From NCBI GenBank assembly GCA_027306855.1, contig DAHUYZ010000002.1:1-64000 (forward strand): a stretch of DNA of 64,000 nucleotides, read 5' to 3'. Within the stretch, counting starts at the first letter, position 1; each line of letters opens with the position of its first letter. The notes beneath the pieces are model-generated. The model saw only the letters and a program-made list of their open reading frames with translations. It searched no databases and was not told the DNA's origin. The DNA is from Solirubrobacterales bacterium (lineage in GTDB: Bacteria > Actinomycetota > Thermoleophilia > Solirubrobacterales > Solirubrobacteraceae). Positions 17,699-28,669 of this stretch are shown one piece after another. The position numbers and the translations under genes are program-made.

Positions 17699-18994
17699 AT
17701 GGACGTTCGCTTCGATCCCTCGCGCGGGCTCACCGGTGAGCTGACCCCGCCGGCCGACAAGTCGATCTCCCATCGGGCGGCGCTGCTCGGCGCGATGGCG
17801 GCCGAGCCCGTGCGTATCGTCAACTACCTGCACTCGGCCGACACGGACGCCACGCTCGCCGCGGTAGAGGCGCTGGGGGCGCTCGTCGAGGAGCGTGGCG
17901 ATGTCATAACCGTTCGCGGAACAGGGCTGCGCGAGGCGCGTGAGCCCGACGGCCCGATCGACGTCGGCAATGCCGGCACGCTGCTGCGGCTGCTCCCCGG
18001 CTGGCTCGCCGCCCAGGAGGGCCGTTCCTTCACACTCGATGGCGACTCCTCTATCCGCCGCCGACCGGTCGACAGGATCGCCGACCCGCTGCGCCTAATG
18101 GGCGCTCACATCGACGCACGCGACGGTCGTTTCGCTCCGCTCACCGTCCACGGCGATCGCCTGCGCGCGATCTCCTATGACCTTCCCCTCGCAAGCGCTC
18201 AGGTCAAGTCGTGCGTCCTGCTGGCAGCGCTCGCAGCCGACGGCGCGACAACGGTCTGCGAGCCTTCCCGCAGCCGCGATCACACAGAGCGGATGCTGCT
18301 GCGCGGCGGGGTAAGCATCGAGCGCCACGGCAACTGCGTGACCGTCGTCAACGCGGACGAGCTCGTCCTCGATCGGGTCCCCGTTCCGGCTGACCCGAGC
18401 TCAGCGGCGTTCGCGATCGCCGCGTGTCTGCTCGTTCCCGGCTCGCGCCTGCTCGTGCGCGGCCTCGGCGCCAACTGGACGCGCATGGGCTTCCTTCGTA
18501 TCGCCAAGCGCATGCGCGGCATCGTCGTGGGCGAGCTGGAGGGGGAGCACAGCTTGTTGTCCCCCGAGGAGCCGGTCTGCGACCTCGATGTCGCATATGG
18601 CCCGCTCGAAGGCACATATGTCGAGCCCGAGGAGGTGCCGCTTGCGATCGACGAGCTCCCACTCGTGGCGCTTCTCGGCTGTTTCGCCGAAGGAGAGACG
18701 GTCGTGCGCGGCGCCGGCGAGCTACGCGTCAAGGAGTCCGACCGCATCGCGACCGTCGTGGAGGGACTGCGCGGCCTCGGCGCGGATATCGAGGCGCTCC
18801 AGGACGGCTTCGCCGTGACAGGCGGCGGTGGCCTGCGCGGCGGCGTCATCGATGCCGCCGGGGATCACCGTATCGCGATGATGGGCGCCGTTGCAGGTCT
18901 TGCCTCGCGCGATGGGGTTACGGTCCGTGGGATGGAGGCGGCTTCCGTGTCCTATCCCAGCTTCCTCGAGGACATCCGATCCCTCAGCCGCTGA
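17699..18994 (+). CDS. aroA: 3-phosphoshikimate 1-carboxyvinyltransferase
   Basis: ATG at 17699; PADKSISHRAALLGAMA; VGNAGTLLRLLPG; DHRIAM. Confidence 0.95.
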   Translation: MDVRFDPSRGLTGELTPPADKSISHRAALLGAMAAEPVRIVNYLHSADTDATLAAVEALGALVEERGDVITVRGTGLREAREPDGPIDVGNAGTLLRLLPGWLAAQEGRSFTLDGDSSIRRRPVDRIADPLRLMGAHIDARDGRFAPLTVHGDRLRAISYDLPLASAQVKSCVLLAALAADGATTVCEPSRSRDHTERMLLRGGVSIERHGNCVTVVNADELVLDRVPVPADPSSAAFAIAACLLVPGSRLLVRGLGANWTRMGFLRIAKRMRGIVVGELEGEHSLLSPEEPVCDLDVAYGPLEGTYVEPEEVPLAIDELPLVALLGCFAEGETVVRGAGELRVKESDRIATVVEGLRGLGADIEALQDGFAVTGGGGLRGGVIDAAGDHRIAMMGAVAGLASRDGVTVRGMEAASVSYPSFLEDIRSLSR

Positions 18995-19031
18995 TGATCC
19001 CTGAGCCGCCGACGGTCCGAGCGCCTGAAGG

Positions 19032-19649
19032 ATGCTGATCGCGATCGACGGCCCTGCGGGCGCGGGCAAGTCAACCGTTTCGCGCGCCTTGGCACACAGA
19101 CTCGGGTTCACCTACCTGGACAGCGGCGCGATGTACCGGTGCGTGGGGCTGCTTTCGCTCGAGCGGCCCGGCGAGCCTCCCGCGACGCTCGCCGCCGGCG
19201 CGCGAATCGAGCTGGACGGCAATGGTCGGGTCAGGCTCGACGGCGAGGACGTCAGCGAGGCGATCCGCACGCCCGAGGTCTCGGAGGCAGCGTCGCGTGT
19301 GGCCGCCGACCAAGGCGTGCGCGAGGCACTCGTGGCCAAGCAGCGCGAGCTGATCGCGGCCGGCGATTGGGTCGCGGAGGGCCGCGACATCGGCACGGTC
19401 GTCGCGCCCGACGCAGCGCTCAAGGTCTTTCTCACGGCCGATCCCCGCGAGCGCGCGCGCCGCCGCGCGGTCGAGCTCGGCGCCAACGAGGCGACGGTGC
19501 TCGCCGAGCAGACGATCCGAGACGAGCGTGACTCCACTCGCGCCCACAGCCCCCTTCAGGCCGCGCCCGGAGCGGTCGTGCTCGACACGACGGGCCTGAC
19601 GGTCGAGCAGGTCGTCGAGCGGATTGTGGGCATACTCGACCGATGCTGA
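19032..19649 (+). CDS. cmk: Cytidylate kinase
   Basis: [34 protein letters not shown]. Confidence 0.96.
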   Translation: MLIAIDGPAGAGKSTVSRALAHRLGFTYLDSGAMYRCVGLLSLERPGEPPATLAAGARIELDGNGRVRLDGEDVSEAIRTPEVSEAASRVAADQGVREALVAKQRELIAAGDWVAEGRDIGTVVAPDAALKVFLTADPRERARRRAVELGANEATVLAEQTIRDERDSTRAHSPLQAAPGAVVLDTTGLTVEQVVERIVGILDRC

Positions 19650-21091
19650 AGGTCGCCATAGTCGGCTACCCCAACGTGGGGAAGTCCTCGCTTGTGAACC
19701 GGCTCGCCGGCTCGCGCGAGGCGGTCGTGCACGAGCGCGCAGGCGTCACGCGCGACCGCAACGAGATCGAGTGCGAGTGGAACGGGCGCACGTTCACGCT
19801 GATCGATACGGGCGGCGTCGACTTCGCCGAGGAAGATCCCCTGTCGGGCTCGATCCGCGAGCAGGCGCGCGCCGGTCTTGCCGCTGCGAAGGTCGCCGTT
19901 CTGGTGGTCGACGCGCGCGCCGGCCTGCGACCGGGCGACGAGGAGATCGCCGACCTGTTGCGGCGCGGCCCGCTGCCGGCGATCGTCGTGGCGAACAAGT
20001 GCGACTCGATCTCCGATCTGCCGCTCGCCGCCGAGTTCAATCGGCTCGGACTGGGAGAGGCGCTGGCCGTCTCCGCCGCGCAGGGTCTCGGCACCGGTGA
20101 CCTGCTCGACCGCATCGTGGCGCTCTTACCTTCCGAGGAGATGCGCGCCACGGACGAGGACGTGACGCGTCTAGCGATCATCGGTCGCCCAAACGTTGGG
20201 AAGTCCTCGCTCGTCAACCGCTTCCTCGGCGAAGAGCGCGTGATCGTCTCAGAGCTGGCGGGCACCACACGCGACGCGATCGACACGGAGTTGCTCGTCG
20301 ACGGGAGACGGGTCATCCTGATCGACACGGCCGGGATGCGCCGCCAGTCGAAGGTCTCAGACTCGGTCGAGTACTACACGGCGCTTCGCTCCCAGCGGGC
20401 CGCTGAGCGCGCGGATGTGGCGCTCGTCGTGTGCAACGCCGGAGAGGGGGTCACCGCCCAGGACCTGCGCGTCGCCGAGCTCGCGATGAAGGCCGGCTGC
20501 GCGACCGCGATCATCCTGAACAAGTGGGACCTACGAGCCGGGGCCGAGGGCAGCGAGTCCGTCTACGGCGATCGGGACACCGACGACGATGGCGGCGCCG
20601 ATCCTAGAGCTGCCCAAGCGGGCAGGACGGCGAGCGAGATCGACCTCGACCATGAACGCGCCCGTGTCGCCGGAAAGCTCCGCCTTCGCCCGCGCCTGCT
20701 TACAGCCAGCGCAAAGACGGGCCGCAACGTCTCGCGGATCCTCTCGGAGGCGCTTGCTCTGGCGGATCGCTCCCGCGGGCGCATCCCGACCCCGGAGCTC
20801 AACCGGTTTCTCGCCGAGACGGTCGCTGCGCGCCAGCCACCCGTCGGCACGCGCCGGGGATCGAGCCAGCATCGGCTCAAGCTGATCTACATGGCTCAGA
20901 TCGGCGAGCGCCCGCCGCGCTTCGCGATCCAGGTCAACTCGCGCGCGCGTGTGACGCGCGACTACGCCTATTTCCTGGAGAACAGGCTGCGCGCCCGCTA
21001 CAACATGGACGGAGTGCCACTGATCATCGATTTCGTCGAGCGCGACGGCCGCACGAGAGGCCGCTCCGGCGCGAGGGCGGCGCGGACATGA
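19643..21091 (+). CDS. der: GTPase Der (EngA), tandem G domains
   Basis: [18 protein letters not shown] and [27 protein letters not shown]. Confidence 0.96.
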   Translation: MLKVAIVGYPNVGKSSLVNRLAGSREAVVHERAGVTRDRNEIECEWNGRTFTLIDTGGVDFAEEDPLSGSIREQARAGLAAAKVAVLVVDARAGLRPGDEEIADLLRRGPLPAIVVANKCDSISDLPLAAEFNRLGLGEALAVSAAQGLGTGDLLDRIVALLPSEEMRATDEDVTRLAIIGRPNVGKSSLVNRFLGEERVIVSELAGTTRDAIDTELLVDGRRVILIDTAGMRRQSKVSDSVEYYTALRSQRAAERADVALVVCNAGEGVTAQDLRVAELAMKAGCATAIILNKWDLRAGAEGSESVYGDRDTDDDGGADPRAAQAGRTASEIDLDHERARVAGKLRLRPRLLTASAKTGRNVSRILSEALALADRSRGRIPTPELNRFLAETVAARQPPVGTRRGSSQHRLKLIYMAQIGERPPRFAIQVNSRARVTRDYAYFLENRLRARYNMDGVPLIIDFVERDGRTRGRSGARAART

Positions 21092-21108
21092 GCGACTTAC
21101 GCAGGACG

Positions 21109-21127
21109 CGGCGCCCGCGCGGCGCCG
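21109..21127 (+). terminator. Strong GC hairpin between der and metK (no U-tract)
   Basis: CGGCGCC-CGCGC-GGCGCCG, perfect 7-bp stem. Confidence 0.4.
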
Positions 21128-21186
21128 AAGCCGCGTAGACTCTCGCCACTTCTTTCCGCAAGCGACGTGGAGCCGATCAGCACGCC

Positions 21187-22425
21187 ATGAACCACCTTTC
21201 CGACAGCGAGTTCCTGTTCACATCCGAGTCGGTCACGGAGGGGCATCCCGACAAGATCGCCGACCAGATCTCCGACGGCGTGCTCGACGCCGTCCTCGCG
21301 CAGGACCCTTACGGGCGTGTCGCCTGCGAGACGCTCGTCAACACCGGCCTGATCGTCGTCTCGGGTGAGATCTCGACCGACACGTACGTCGACATCCAGC
21401 ACGTCGCGCGCGAGACGGTGCGGCGCATCGGCTACGACGACGCGGCATATGGCTTTGACTGCGACACGTGCGCGGTCATCAACGCGATCGACAAGCAGTC
21501 GCCCGACATCGCTCAGGGCGTCGACGCCGCTTACGAGACGCGTCACGAGCCGGGCGACGAAGACGAGCTGGACATCGCGGGCGCGGGCGACCAGGGAATG
21601 ATGTTCGGCTACGCCACGAACGAGACCGAGGAGCTGATGCCGCTCCCGATCTCGCTCGCCCACAAGCTCGCCAAGCGCCTGGCCGAGGTGCGTAGGGGAG
21701 AGGTCGTGCCTTATCTGCGCCCTGACGGCAAGACCCAGGTCACGATCCGATACAAGGACGGGCGTCCTGTGGAGATCGAGAAGATCCTGATCTCCACGCA
21801 GCACGCTGACGGGATCGACTCCGAGACGCTGATCAAGCCGGATCTGTTCGAGCACGTTCTACACCCCGTGCTGCCGCCCGAGCTCTACGACGAGAAGAAG
21901 CTGTTTCGTAACTTCCTCGTCAACCCTACCGGCCGCTTCGTGATCGGCGGTCCGATGGGCGACTGCGGGCTGACGGGACGCAAGATCATCGTCGACACAT
22001 ACGGCGGCATGGCCCGTCACGGCGGCGGCGCCTTCTCCGGCAAGGACCCCTCCAAGGTCGATCGCTCTGCCGCGTACGCCGCGCGCTGGGTCGCCAAGAA
22101 CATCGTCGCGGCCGGCCTTGCCGACCGGGCCGAGGTCCAGGTCGCGTACGCGATCGGGGTCGCCCATCCGGTGTCGGTGATGGTCGAGACGTTCGGCACC
22201 GAGAAGATCGGACGCAGCGAGATCGCGCGGCTCATCGACGAGCACTTCGACCTGCGCCCGGGGGCCTTTCGCGAGGAGCTGCGCCTGCACAGGCCGATCT
22301 ACCAGAAGACCGCCGCATACGGTCACTTCGGCCGCGACGACCACGATTTCACGTGGGAGCGCACCGGCAAGGCGCAGGCGTTGCGCGTGGCTGCCGGCCT
22401 GGAGGCTGCGGGCGCCGCAGCCTGA
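21187..22425 (+). CDS. metK: S-adenosylmethionine synthetase
   Basis: [51 protein letters not shown]. Confidence 0.98.
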   Translation: MNHLSDSEFLFTSESVTEGHPDKIADQISDGVLDAVLAQDPYGRVACETLVNTGLIVVSGEISTDTYVDIQHVARETVRRIGYDDAAYGFDCDTCAVINAIDKQSPDIAQGVDAAYETRHEPGDEDELDIAGAGDQGMMFGYATNETEELMPLPISLAHKLAKRLAEVRRGEVVPYLRPDGKTQVTIRYKDGRPVEIEKILISTQHADGIDSETLIKPDLFEHVLHPVLPPELYDEKKLFRNFLVNPTGRFVIGGPMGDCGLTGRKIIVDTYGGMARHGGGAFSGKDPSKVDRSAAYAARWVAKNIVAAGLADRAEVQVAYAIGVAHPVSVMVETFGTEKIGRSEIARLIDEHFDLRPGAFREELRLHRPIYQKTAAYGHFGRDDHDFTWERTGKAQALRVAAGLEAAGAAA

Positions 22426-22590
22426 TCTCGCCGTCCATCGGCGCCCCGACTGCTTGTGCGGTTGGAGACGAGGGTTCCGCGTGTGTCCGGGCGCGTGCAT
22501 GGGGGTCCCTGCGGCATTCGGCCGGCGTGAGGGCTCTCCGTCGAACGGTCGCGGTGCGGGACGGTCCGGGCGCCTCTCTAGATTTCACCG

Positions 22591-24663
22591 GTGTCCGCGA
22601 TCGCTCAGGTCGAGCCGATGACGACGGCCCGCGCGCTGCGCGGGCCGTTCGACTACAGACTGTCCGAGGAACTGCGCGATTGCGTCGCGGTCGGCTCGAT
22701 GCTCGTCGTGCCGTTCGGCCGGCGCAAGGTGCTCGGGGTCGTAACCGGTCTGGCGGAGGAGAGCGAGGTCGCCGAGGAGAGACTGCTCGCGCCGTTGCGT
22801 GCGCTCGAGCTGGGAGTGCCCGGCGATCTCATGGCGCTCGCGCAGTGGCTGGCGGACGAGTACTGCTCGACGCTCGCCCGTGCGCTGTCGCTCGTCTTGC
22901 CCCCCGCCGCGACCCGTCGCCTCAGCGGGCGCAAGCGCCGCCTCGCGCCCGCCGAGCCGGTGAACGTGCCGGTCGGCGCGCGCTCGCAGAGTGAGCCCGA
23001 GCTGACTATCGAGCAGGCGCACGCGCTGGCCGACGTCGAGGCTGCGCTCGCGTCAGGCACTTTTCAGGCGCGCCTGCTGGCGGGCGTCACGGGCTCCGGC
23101 AAGACGGAGGTCTATCTGCGGGCGAGCGCGCACGCCCTTGCGCAGGGCCGCGGGGTGATCGTGCTCGTGCCGGAGATTGCGCTCACGCCCCAGACGGTCG
23201 CTCGCTTCACCGAGCGTTTTGGCGACACCGTTGCGGTGCTGCACTCGCGCCTGACGGTGGCACAGCGGCGCGAGCAATGGCGGCGGCTGCGGGTGGGCGA
23301 GGCGCGCGTCTGCGTCGGGCCGCGCTCGGCGATATTCGCGCCGGTCGAGCGGCTCGGTCTCGTAGTGGTCGACGAGGAGCACGACTCCTCCTACAAGCAC
23401 GAAGGCGACCCCCGCTATGACGCGCGCCTGGTAGCCGAGCGCCGCGCAAGCGATTGCGGTGCGCTATTGCTGCTGGGAAGCGCGACTCCGCGCCCGGAGA
23501 GCGTCCACGCCAACGGAGGTCTCGGCGGAGCGCCGGCCGGCGAGCGGATCGGGGCGAGCGACGATCGGCGGCCTTGGGCGTCTGGGACCGGGGCCCGTGT
23601 GTTGCGCTTGGCGCGACGTGTCGACGGCCGGCCGCTGCCGAGCGTTGAGGTGCTAGACATGCGCGAGCACGCTCATGGACTCCACCCCGTGACGGCTCAG
23701 GCGCTCGCCGAGGTACGAGCCACACGGACGAAGGCGATCGTGCTGCTGAACAGGCGTGGCTGGTCGAACTTCCTCTCCTGCCGCTCGTGCGGGAACGTAT
23801 GGAGCTGCCCGCAGTGCGACGTGGCGCTCGTATTGCACCGGGCGGGTGGCCGTTTGGCGTGCCACCACTGCGGTCATTGCGAGCCCGTTCCGAGGCGCTG
23901 TCAGTGCGGGTCGGCGTCGGTCGCGCGCCACGGCGCGGGTACAGAGCGTTTGGCGCACGAGCTCTCTCGAGCGCTCGACGACGGCGCCTTCCCCGTCTTT
24001 CGGCTTGACGCCGACACGGCCGACGCGCAGCGCGGCGCAGACGGAGGAGTGGGCGCGCTGCTGAGCAGCTTTGAGCGCTCCCCGTGCGGGGTCCTGATCG
24101 GCACGCAGATGGTCGCCAAGGGACACGACTTCCCCGACGTGGCGCTCGGAGTCGTGCTCGACGCCGATGCGACGCTTCGCTTCCCCGACTTCCGTGCCGA
24201 TGAGCGCACGTTCGCGTTGCTGGCCCAGCTCGCCGGCCGCGTCGGCCGCGGACGTGAGGGGCGGGTGCTCGTGCAGACGATCGCGCCCGACGCGCGCTCG
24301 ATCGCCTACGCGGCCCATCACGACAGCGACGGCTTTCTCGCAGGCGAGCTCGAACGCCGCGCCGTGCTGTCTTACCCGCCGTTCTCCAGCCTCGTGCGGA
24401 TCGTGTGCGCCGCCGAGGAGGCCGCTCGCGCGCGGTCGGCGGCAGGGGCGCTTCGCGACGGCCTCGACGGTTGTGGCGGGTCACTCCTGGGCCCCGCTGC
24501 CCTTTTCAAGCTGCGCGGCAAGGAGCGCCAAGCGCTTGTCGTGAAGGCGCCGGTCGAGATCCGCTCACAGGCGATACGCCAGATCGGGGAGACGGTCGCA
24601 CGCGTCGCGGCGCTGCGCGAGCACGCTGGCGTGGCGTTCGGCGTGGACGTCGACCCTCAGTAG
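22591..24663 (+). CDS. priA: Primosomal protein N' (PriA)
   Basis: GVTGSGKTEVYLRA; DEEHDSSYKHEG; zinc-binding CRSCG..CPQC..CHHCGHCEP..CQCG; GTQMVAKGHDFPDV. Confidence 0.94.
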   Translation: MSAIAQVEPMTTARALRGPFDYRLSEELRDCVAVGSMLVVPFGRRKVLGVVTGLAEESEVAEERLLAPLRALELGVPGDLMALAQWLADEYCSTLARALSLVLPPAATRRLSGRKRRLAPAEPVNVPVGARSQSEPELTIEQAHALADVEAALASGTFQARLLAGVTGSGKTEVYLRASAHALAQGRGVIVLVPEIALTPQTVARFTERFGDTVAVLHSRLTVAQRREQWRRLRVGEARVCVGPRSAIFAPVERLGLVVVDEEHDSSYKHEGDPRYDARLVAERRASDCGALLLLGSATPRPESVHANGGLGGAPAGERIGASDDRRPWASGTGARVLRLARRVDGRPLPSVEVLDMREHAHGLHPVTAQALAEVRATRTKAIVLLNRRGWSNFLSCRSCGNVWSCPQCDVALVLHRAGGRLACHHCGHCEPVPRRCQCGSASVARHGAGTERLAHELSRALDDGAFPVFRLDADTADAQRGADGGVGALLSSFERSPCGVLIGTQMVAKGHDFPDVALGVVLDADATLRFPDFRADERTFALLAQLAGRVGRGREGRVLVQTIAPDARSIAYAAHHDSDGFLAGELERRAVLSYPPFSSLVRIVCAAEEAARARSAAGALRDGLDGCGGSLLGPAALFKLRGKERQALVVKAPVEIRSQAIRQIGETVARVAALREHAGVAFGVDVDPQ

Positions 24664-24709
24664 CCGACGCGGCGTGGCCCCGTGCGGGAGACATCTACAC
24701 TGAGCGCCG

Positions 24710-25315
24710 ATGAGCGATCAGGAGATGGACGTCGAGGTCGAGCCCGAGGAGGGCGCGCCTGCCGTAGCGGAGCTGGATCCCGAGACGCGCGCGCGCAGAG
24801 ACGCGGCGCTACGCCACGTGCGCAAGTTCGGCGATCCGGTCCTCCGTACGACGGCGCTGCCGGTCGAGCGTTTCGACGCGGCTTTGGCCTCTGAGATCGA
24901 GCGCATGGGTGAGCTGATGCACGACGCGCTCGGCATCGGTCTCGCCGCCACACAGCTCGGGGTGCTCCACCGCGTGCTCGTCTACCGCGCCTACGCGGAT
25001 GACCCGATCACCGCGCTCGTGAACCCAGTGATCGAGTGGTCCTCGCAGGAGACGGAGACCGCCGAAGAGGGCTGTCTCAGCCTGCCGGGCGTCCACGTCG
25101 AGGTGCAGCGGCCTGCCCAGGTGCACGTGCGAGCACTCGACGCGACCAGTAAAGAGGTGCGCGTGCAGGCTGAGGGCCTCGAAGCCCGCGTAATCCAGCA
25201 CGAGATCGACCACCTCGAAGGCGTCCTGATCCTCGACCGCATCTCTGTCGAGCGACGCCGCGAGGCGATGGCTGCGATGCGCGAGGCGATGGGCGAGGCC
25301 GCGCTGCTGGCGTGA
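24710..25315 (+). CDS. def: Peptide deformylase
   Basis: GIGLAATQLGV, EEGCLSLPG, QHEIDHLEG. Confidence 0.95.
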   Translation: MSDQEMDVEVEPEEGAPAVAELDPETRARRDAALRHVRKFGDPVLRTTALPVERFDAALASEIERMGELMHDALGIGLAATQLGVLHRVLVYRAYADDPITALVNPVIEWSSQETETAEEGCLSLPGVHVEVQRPAQVHVRALDATSKEVRVQAEGLEARVIQHEIDHLEGVLILDRISVERRREAMAAMREAMGEAALLA

Positions 25316-25375
25316 GCCGCGGTTCAGGCGCGCGTTAGGAAAGTCACCCAGTCGTCAGTCGCCGCGGCTGGACAG

Positions 25376-26317
25376 ATGACGCTCTACGCTGCCACGGTGC
25401 GCACGGTCTTCCTCGGCACATCTGAGTTCGCCTCGACCGTGCTCGAGCGACTGGCCTGCGATCCCGGCGGCCCTTCGCGTCACCGTCCCTCGCTCGTGCT
25501 CACGCGCCCAGACCGGCCGGCGGGGCGGGGGCGAAAGCCGCATTCCCCGCCGGTCGCCGAGGCGGCTCGCGAGCTTGGCATCCCGCTCGCCCAGCCCGAC
25601 AGCGTCAACGACGCAGGCGCACGCGAGACGATCGTGGCGGCCGAGCCGGACCTTGTGGTCGTGTGCGCGTTCGGCGCTCTCATCAAAGAGCCGCTGCTGT
25701 CTGAATACGAGATGCTCAATGTGCATCCCTCGCTGCTTGCCCGCTGGCGCGGTGCTGCGCCGATCGAGCGCGCGATCATGGCCGGCGACATGGAGACCGG
25801 CGTGTCGATCATGCGAGTCACGGCCGGACTCGACAGCGGGCCGGTATGTGCGGCCGCGAGTGAGCCGATCGCAGCAGACGACACGTATGGCTCCCTCGCT
25901 CCACGACTGGCCCGGCGCGGCGCCGACCTGCTGGTGCAGACGCTCGACTCGATCGAGCGCGGCGAGACTCCTCGGTTCGCCGAGCAGGATGAGCGAGAAG
26001 CCACCTACGCCGAGAAGATCGCGGCGGCCGATCGCTTGCTGGACCCTTCCAGGTCCGCGGTCGAGCTGGAGCGGGTCGTGCGAGCGCTCGCGCCCCATAT
26101 CGGCGCGCGAGTTGCGCTTGTCGAGGGAACGATGCTCGGCGTGTGCGAGGCGAGGTTGGTGGGGGCCCAGGCCACAAGCGTCGGCGTACATGCGCACGAC
26201 GGCCGATTGATGCTGGGCTGCTCACCCGGCGCGCTCGAGCTGCTAGTCGTCCAGCCTCCAGGAAAGCGGCCCATGGAGGCTGCGGCCTTCCTGCGCGGGC
26301 ACGAGCTTCGGCTGTGA
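25376..26317 (+). CDS. fmt: Methionyl-tRNA formyltransferase (GTG ~25397 possible start)
   Basis: RTVFLGTSEFAS, NVHPSLLARWRGAAPIERAIMAGD. Confidence 0.95.
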   Translation: MTLYAATVRTVFLGTSEFASTVLERLACDPGGPSRHRPSLVLTRPDRPAGRGRKPHSPPVAEAARELGIPLAQPDSVNDAGARETIVAAEPDLVVVCAFGALIKEPLLSEYEMLNVHPSLLARWRGAAPIERAIMAGDMETGVSIMRVTAGLDSGPVCAAASEPIAADDTYGSLAPRLARRGADLLVQTLDSIERGETPRFAEQDEREATYAEKIAAADRLLDPSRSAVELERVVRALAPHIGARVALVEGTMLGVCEARLVGAQATSVGVHAHDGRLMLGCSPGALELLVVQPPGKRPMEAAAFLRGHELRL

Positions 26318-27693
26318 GCGCGTCCTCGCCCGTGAAGTGCGCTCCCGCGCGGCGCTGCGCGTACAACGCGCTGCGGCGAGTGTTCGAGCAGGGCGCCTAC
26401 ACGGACCGCGCTTTTCAGGGCGAGGCGCGCAATCTGGACGGGCGCGACAGAGCGCTGGCGATGCGACTGGCCTACGGCGCGATCCAGCGGCGCGGGACGC
26501 TCGACCACCTGATCGAGCGGCTGGCGGGCAGGCCGACAGACAGGCTCGACGGCCCTGTCCTCGCGGCTCTGCGCCTCGGGCTGTACGAGCTGCTCTACAC
26601 GTCAGGGGCCCCCGATCACGCTGTCGTCGCCGACGCCGTGGAGCTCGCCAAGACCGGCTCGCACGGCGGGCACGGGCTCGTCAACGCCGTCCTTCGACGA
26701 GCGGTGCGCGAAGGCGGTGACACGTTGCTCGGGTCGCTTAGAGACGACACGCCCAAGCATGCGGCCATCGCGCACTCGCACCCCGAGTGGGTGGCGCGGA
26801 TGTGGTGGGAGCAGCTCGGCCCCGATCAGGCCCGTGCGCTGATGGTCGCCGACAACCAGCCGAGCGAGGTGGCGCTGCGCGTCAACACGCTGCGCGCTGA
26901 GCCAGCCGCCGGCCGGGAGAGCGAGGCCGCTGCCGCCGCCGTCGTGGCGAGCGAGCTGGGGGCGCCCACCCACAGCGATCCAGGCATCCCCGAGGCGCTG
27001 GTCCTCGATGGTCCGTTCGACGTCTACGGCTCGGCACAGTGGAAGGTTGGCGCGATCGTCGCCCAGTCCCGTGCCGCGATGCTTGTCTCACGCGTGTTCG
27101 ATCCGCAGCCCGGAGAGCGCATCCTCGACCTGTGTGCGGCCCCCGGCGGCAAGACGACCCACATGGCGGCGCTCATGCAGAACACCGGAGAGGTGGTGGC
27201 GGTCGAGCGCGACGCACGCCGTGCGGCCGAGCTCAGAGAGAACGTGAGCAGGGCGCACGCGGAAATCGTGCGGGTCGAGGTCGCCGACGCCACGCAGCCG
27301 CGCGCTGAGCACTCGACGTTCGATCGCGTTCTCGTCGACCCGCCATGCTCGGGGCTTGGGACGTTGCAGGCGCGTCCCGATCTGCGCTGGCGGATGACAC
27401 CCGAGCGCATTCCCGAGCTGGCCAGGATCCAGGGCGCGATCCTCAGAGCCGGCGCTCGCGCGATCCGTCCGGGAGGAGTGCTGACCTATTCCACATGTAC
27501 GATCTCCTCGGAGGAGAACGAGTTGCAGGTTGAACGGTTTCTAAAAGACGAATCAGGTTTCTCGCTCGAGGATCTGACCATTGAGCGTCCCGCGTACACG
27601 CACCCGCGCCTTACGGGCGCTCTCTTGACGCTTCCCCATCGCGATCGCACCGCCGGGTTCTTTATTGCGCGCATGCGACGAGTCGGCCGATAA
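26314..27693 (+). CDS. rsmB: 16S rRNA (cytosine(967)-C5)-methyltransferase
   Basis: GTG at 26314 (GTGA overlap with fmt); ILDLCAAPGGKTTHMAAL; VDPPCSGLGTLQARPDLRW; YSTCTISSEENE. Confidence 0.93.
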   Translation: MSASSPVKCAPARRCAYNALRRVFEQGAYTDRAFQGEARNLDGRDRALAMRLAYGAIQRRGTLDHLIERLAGRPTDRLDGPVLAALRLGLYELLYTSGAPDHAVVADAVELAKTGSHGGHGLVNAVLRRAVREGGDTLLGSLRDDTPKHAAIAHSHPEWVARMWWEQLGPDQARALMVADNQPSEVALRVNTLRAEPAAGRESEAAAAAVVASELGAPTHSDPGIPEALVLDGPFDVYGSAQWKVGAIVAQSRAAMLVSRVFDPQPGERILDLCAAPGGKTTHMAALMQNTGEVVAVERDARRAAELRENVSRAHAEIVRVEVADATQPRAEHSTFDRVLVDPPCSGLGTLQARPDLRWRMTPERIPELARIQGAILRAGARAIRPGGVLTYSTCTISSEENELQVERFLKDESGFSLEDLTIERPAYTHPRLTGALLTLPHRDRTAGFFIARMRRVGR

Positions 27694-27713
27694 GGCGAAG
27701 GTAGGCTGTAAGC

Positions 27714-27950
27714 ATGGACGACGATACTCGCGCGCCGGTCGACCTCGGTCCGCTCTGTCCCAACTGCTCAGAGCCCTGGCTTCGTCCGACCAATCTCCCC
27801 GGTCGCTACCGCTGTGTCTACTGCCTTCACCGCTTCGAGCTGACGTCCGTATGCCCCAACTGCGGGGAGCACTCCACGATCGTGCGCATGTCATCGACAG
27901 CGATCCTCAAGTGCAACGCGTGCGGCGACTCGATGTTGACTCCAATCTGA
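27714..27950 (+). CDS. Small double zinc-ribbon protein (78 aa)
   Basis: Four CxxC: CPNC, CVYC, CPNC, CNAC; -10-like TAGGCT 6 nt upstream. Confidence 0.75.
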   Translation: MDDDTRAPVDLGPLCPNCSEPWLRPTNLPGRYRCVYCLHRFELTSVCPNCGEHSTIVRMSSTAILKCNACGDSMLTPI

Positions 27951-27988
27951 GCGGAGCCACCGTCCGCCCGATCGGCGAGGATGAGCCC

Positions 27989-28669
27989 ATGACCAGCGAG
28001 TTGTTGCGCGACCTGCGCGTCGAGCCATCGATCCTGTCGGCCGACTTCGCGCGACTCGGCGATCAGGTTCAGGAGGTACTCGACGCGGGCGCCCGCATCA
28101 TCCACGTGGACGTGATGGACGGGCATTTCGTGCCCCCCATCACGATTGGCCCGCTCGTCGTCTCCGCGTTGCGCGAGCAGGCCGAGCGGGCAGGCGCGCT
28201 GCTCGACGTGCACCTCATGATCGAGCGCCCCGAGCGCCACATCGCCGACTTCCTGAAAGCGGGAGCGGACTCGATCACCGTTCACGCGGAGGCCACGCCA
28301 CACCTCGCATACGCCGTCAACATCGTCCGCGAAGGCGGGGCGGGCGCCGGCGTGGCGATCAACCCGGGCACGCCCGTTGATGCGTTCGCCGAGGTGGCGG
28401 ACGACATCGACCTAGCGCTGTGTATGAGTGTCAATCCCGGCTGGGGTGGGCAAGCGTTCATCGGGCGCTCGCTCGAGAAGCTCGTCCGCGTGCGCGCGAT
28501 CGTCCCAGCGCACGCGGCGGTCCAGGTGGATGGAGGAGTCGACCTGCATACCGCGCCCGCATGCCGCGCCACTGGGGCGAACCTGTTCGTGGCCGGCTCA
28601 GCCGTTTTTGGTGCGCCCGACCCGGCGCAGGCCTACCGCGCGATCGTCGAGGCTGCCGGCGCGGTTTGA
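27989..28669 (+). CDS. rpe: Ribulose-phosphate 3-epimerase
   Basis: ATG at 27989; EPSILSADFARLGDQV; HVDVMDGHFVPPITIG; MSVNPGWGGQAFI. Confidence 0.94.
   Translation: MTSELLRDLRVEPSILSADFARLGDQVQEVLDAGARIIHVDVMDGHFVPPITIGPLVVSALREQAERAGALLDVHLMIERPERHIADFLKAGADSITVHAEATPHLAYAVNIVREGGAGAGVAINPGTPVDAFAEVADDIDLALCMSVNPGWGGQAFIGRSLEKLVRVRAIVPAHAAVQVDGGVDLHTAPACRATGANLFVAGSAVFGAPDPAQAYRAIVEAAGAV

Noticed and set aside
21092-21186. SAM riboswitch upstream of metK
   Set aside because: 95-nt spacer has one GC hairpin but no SAM aptamer motifs; called a terminator-like hairpin instead.
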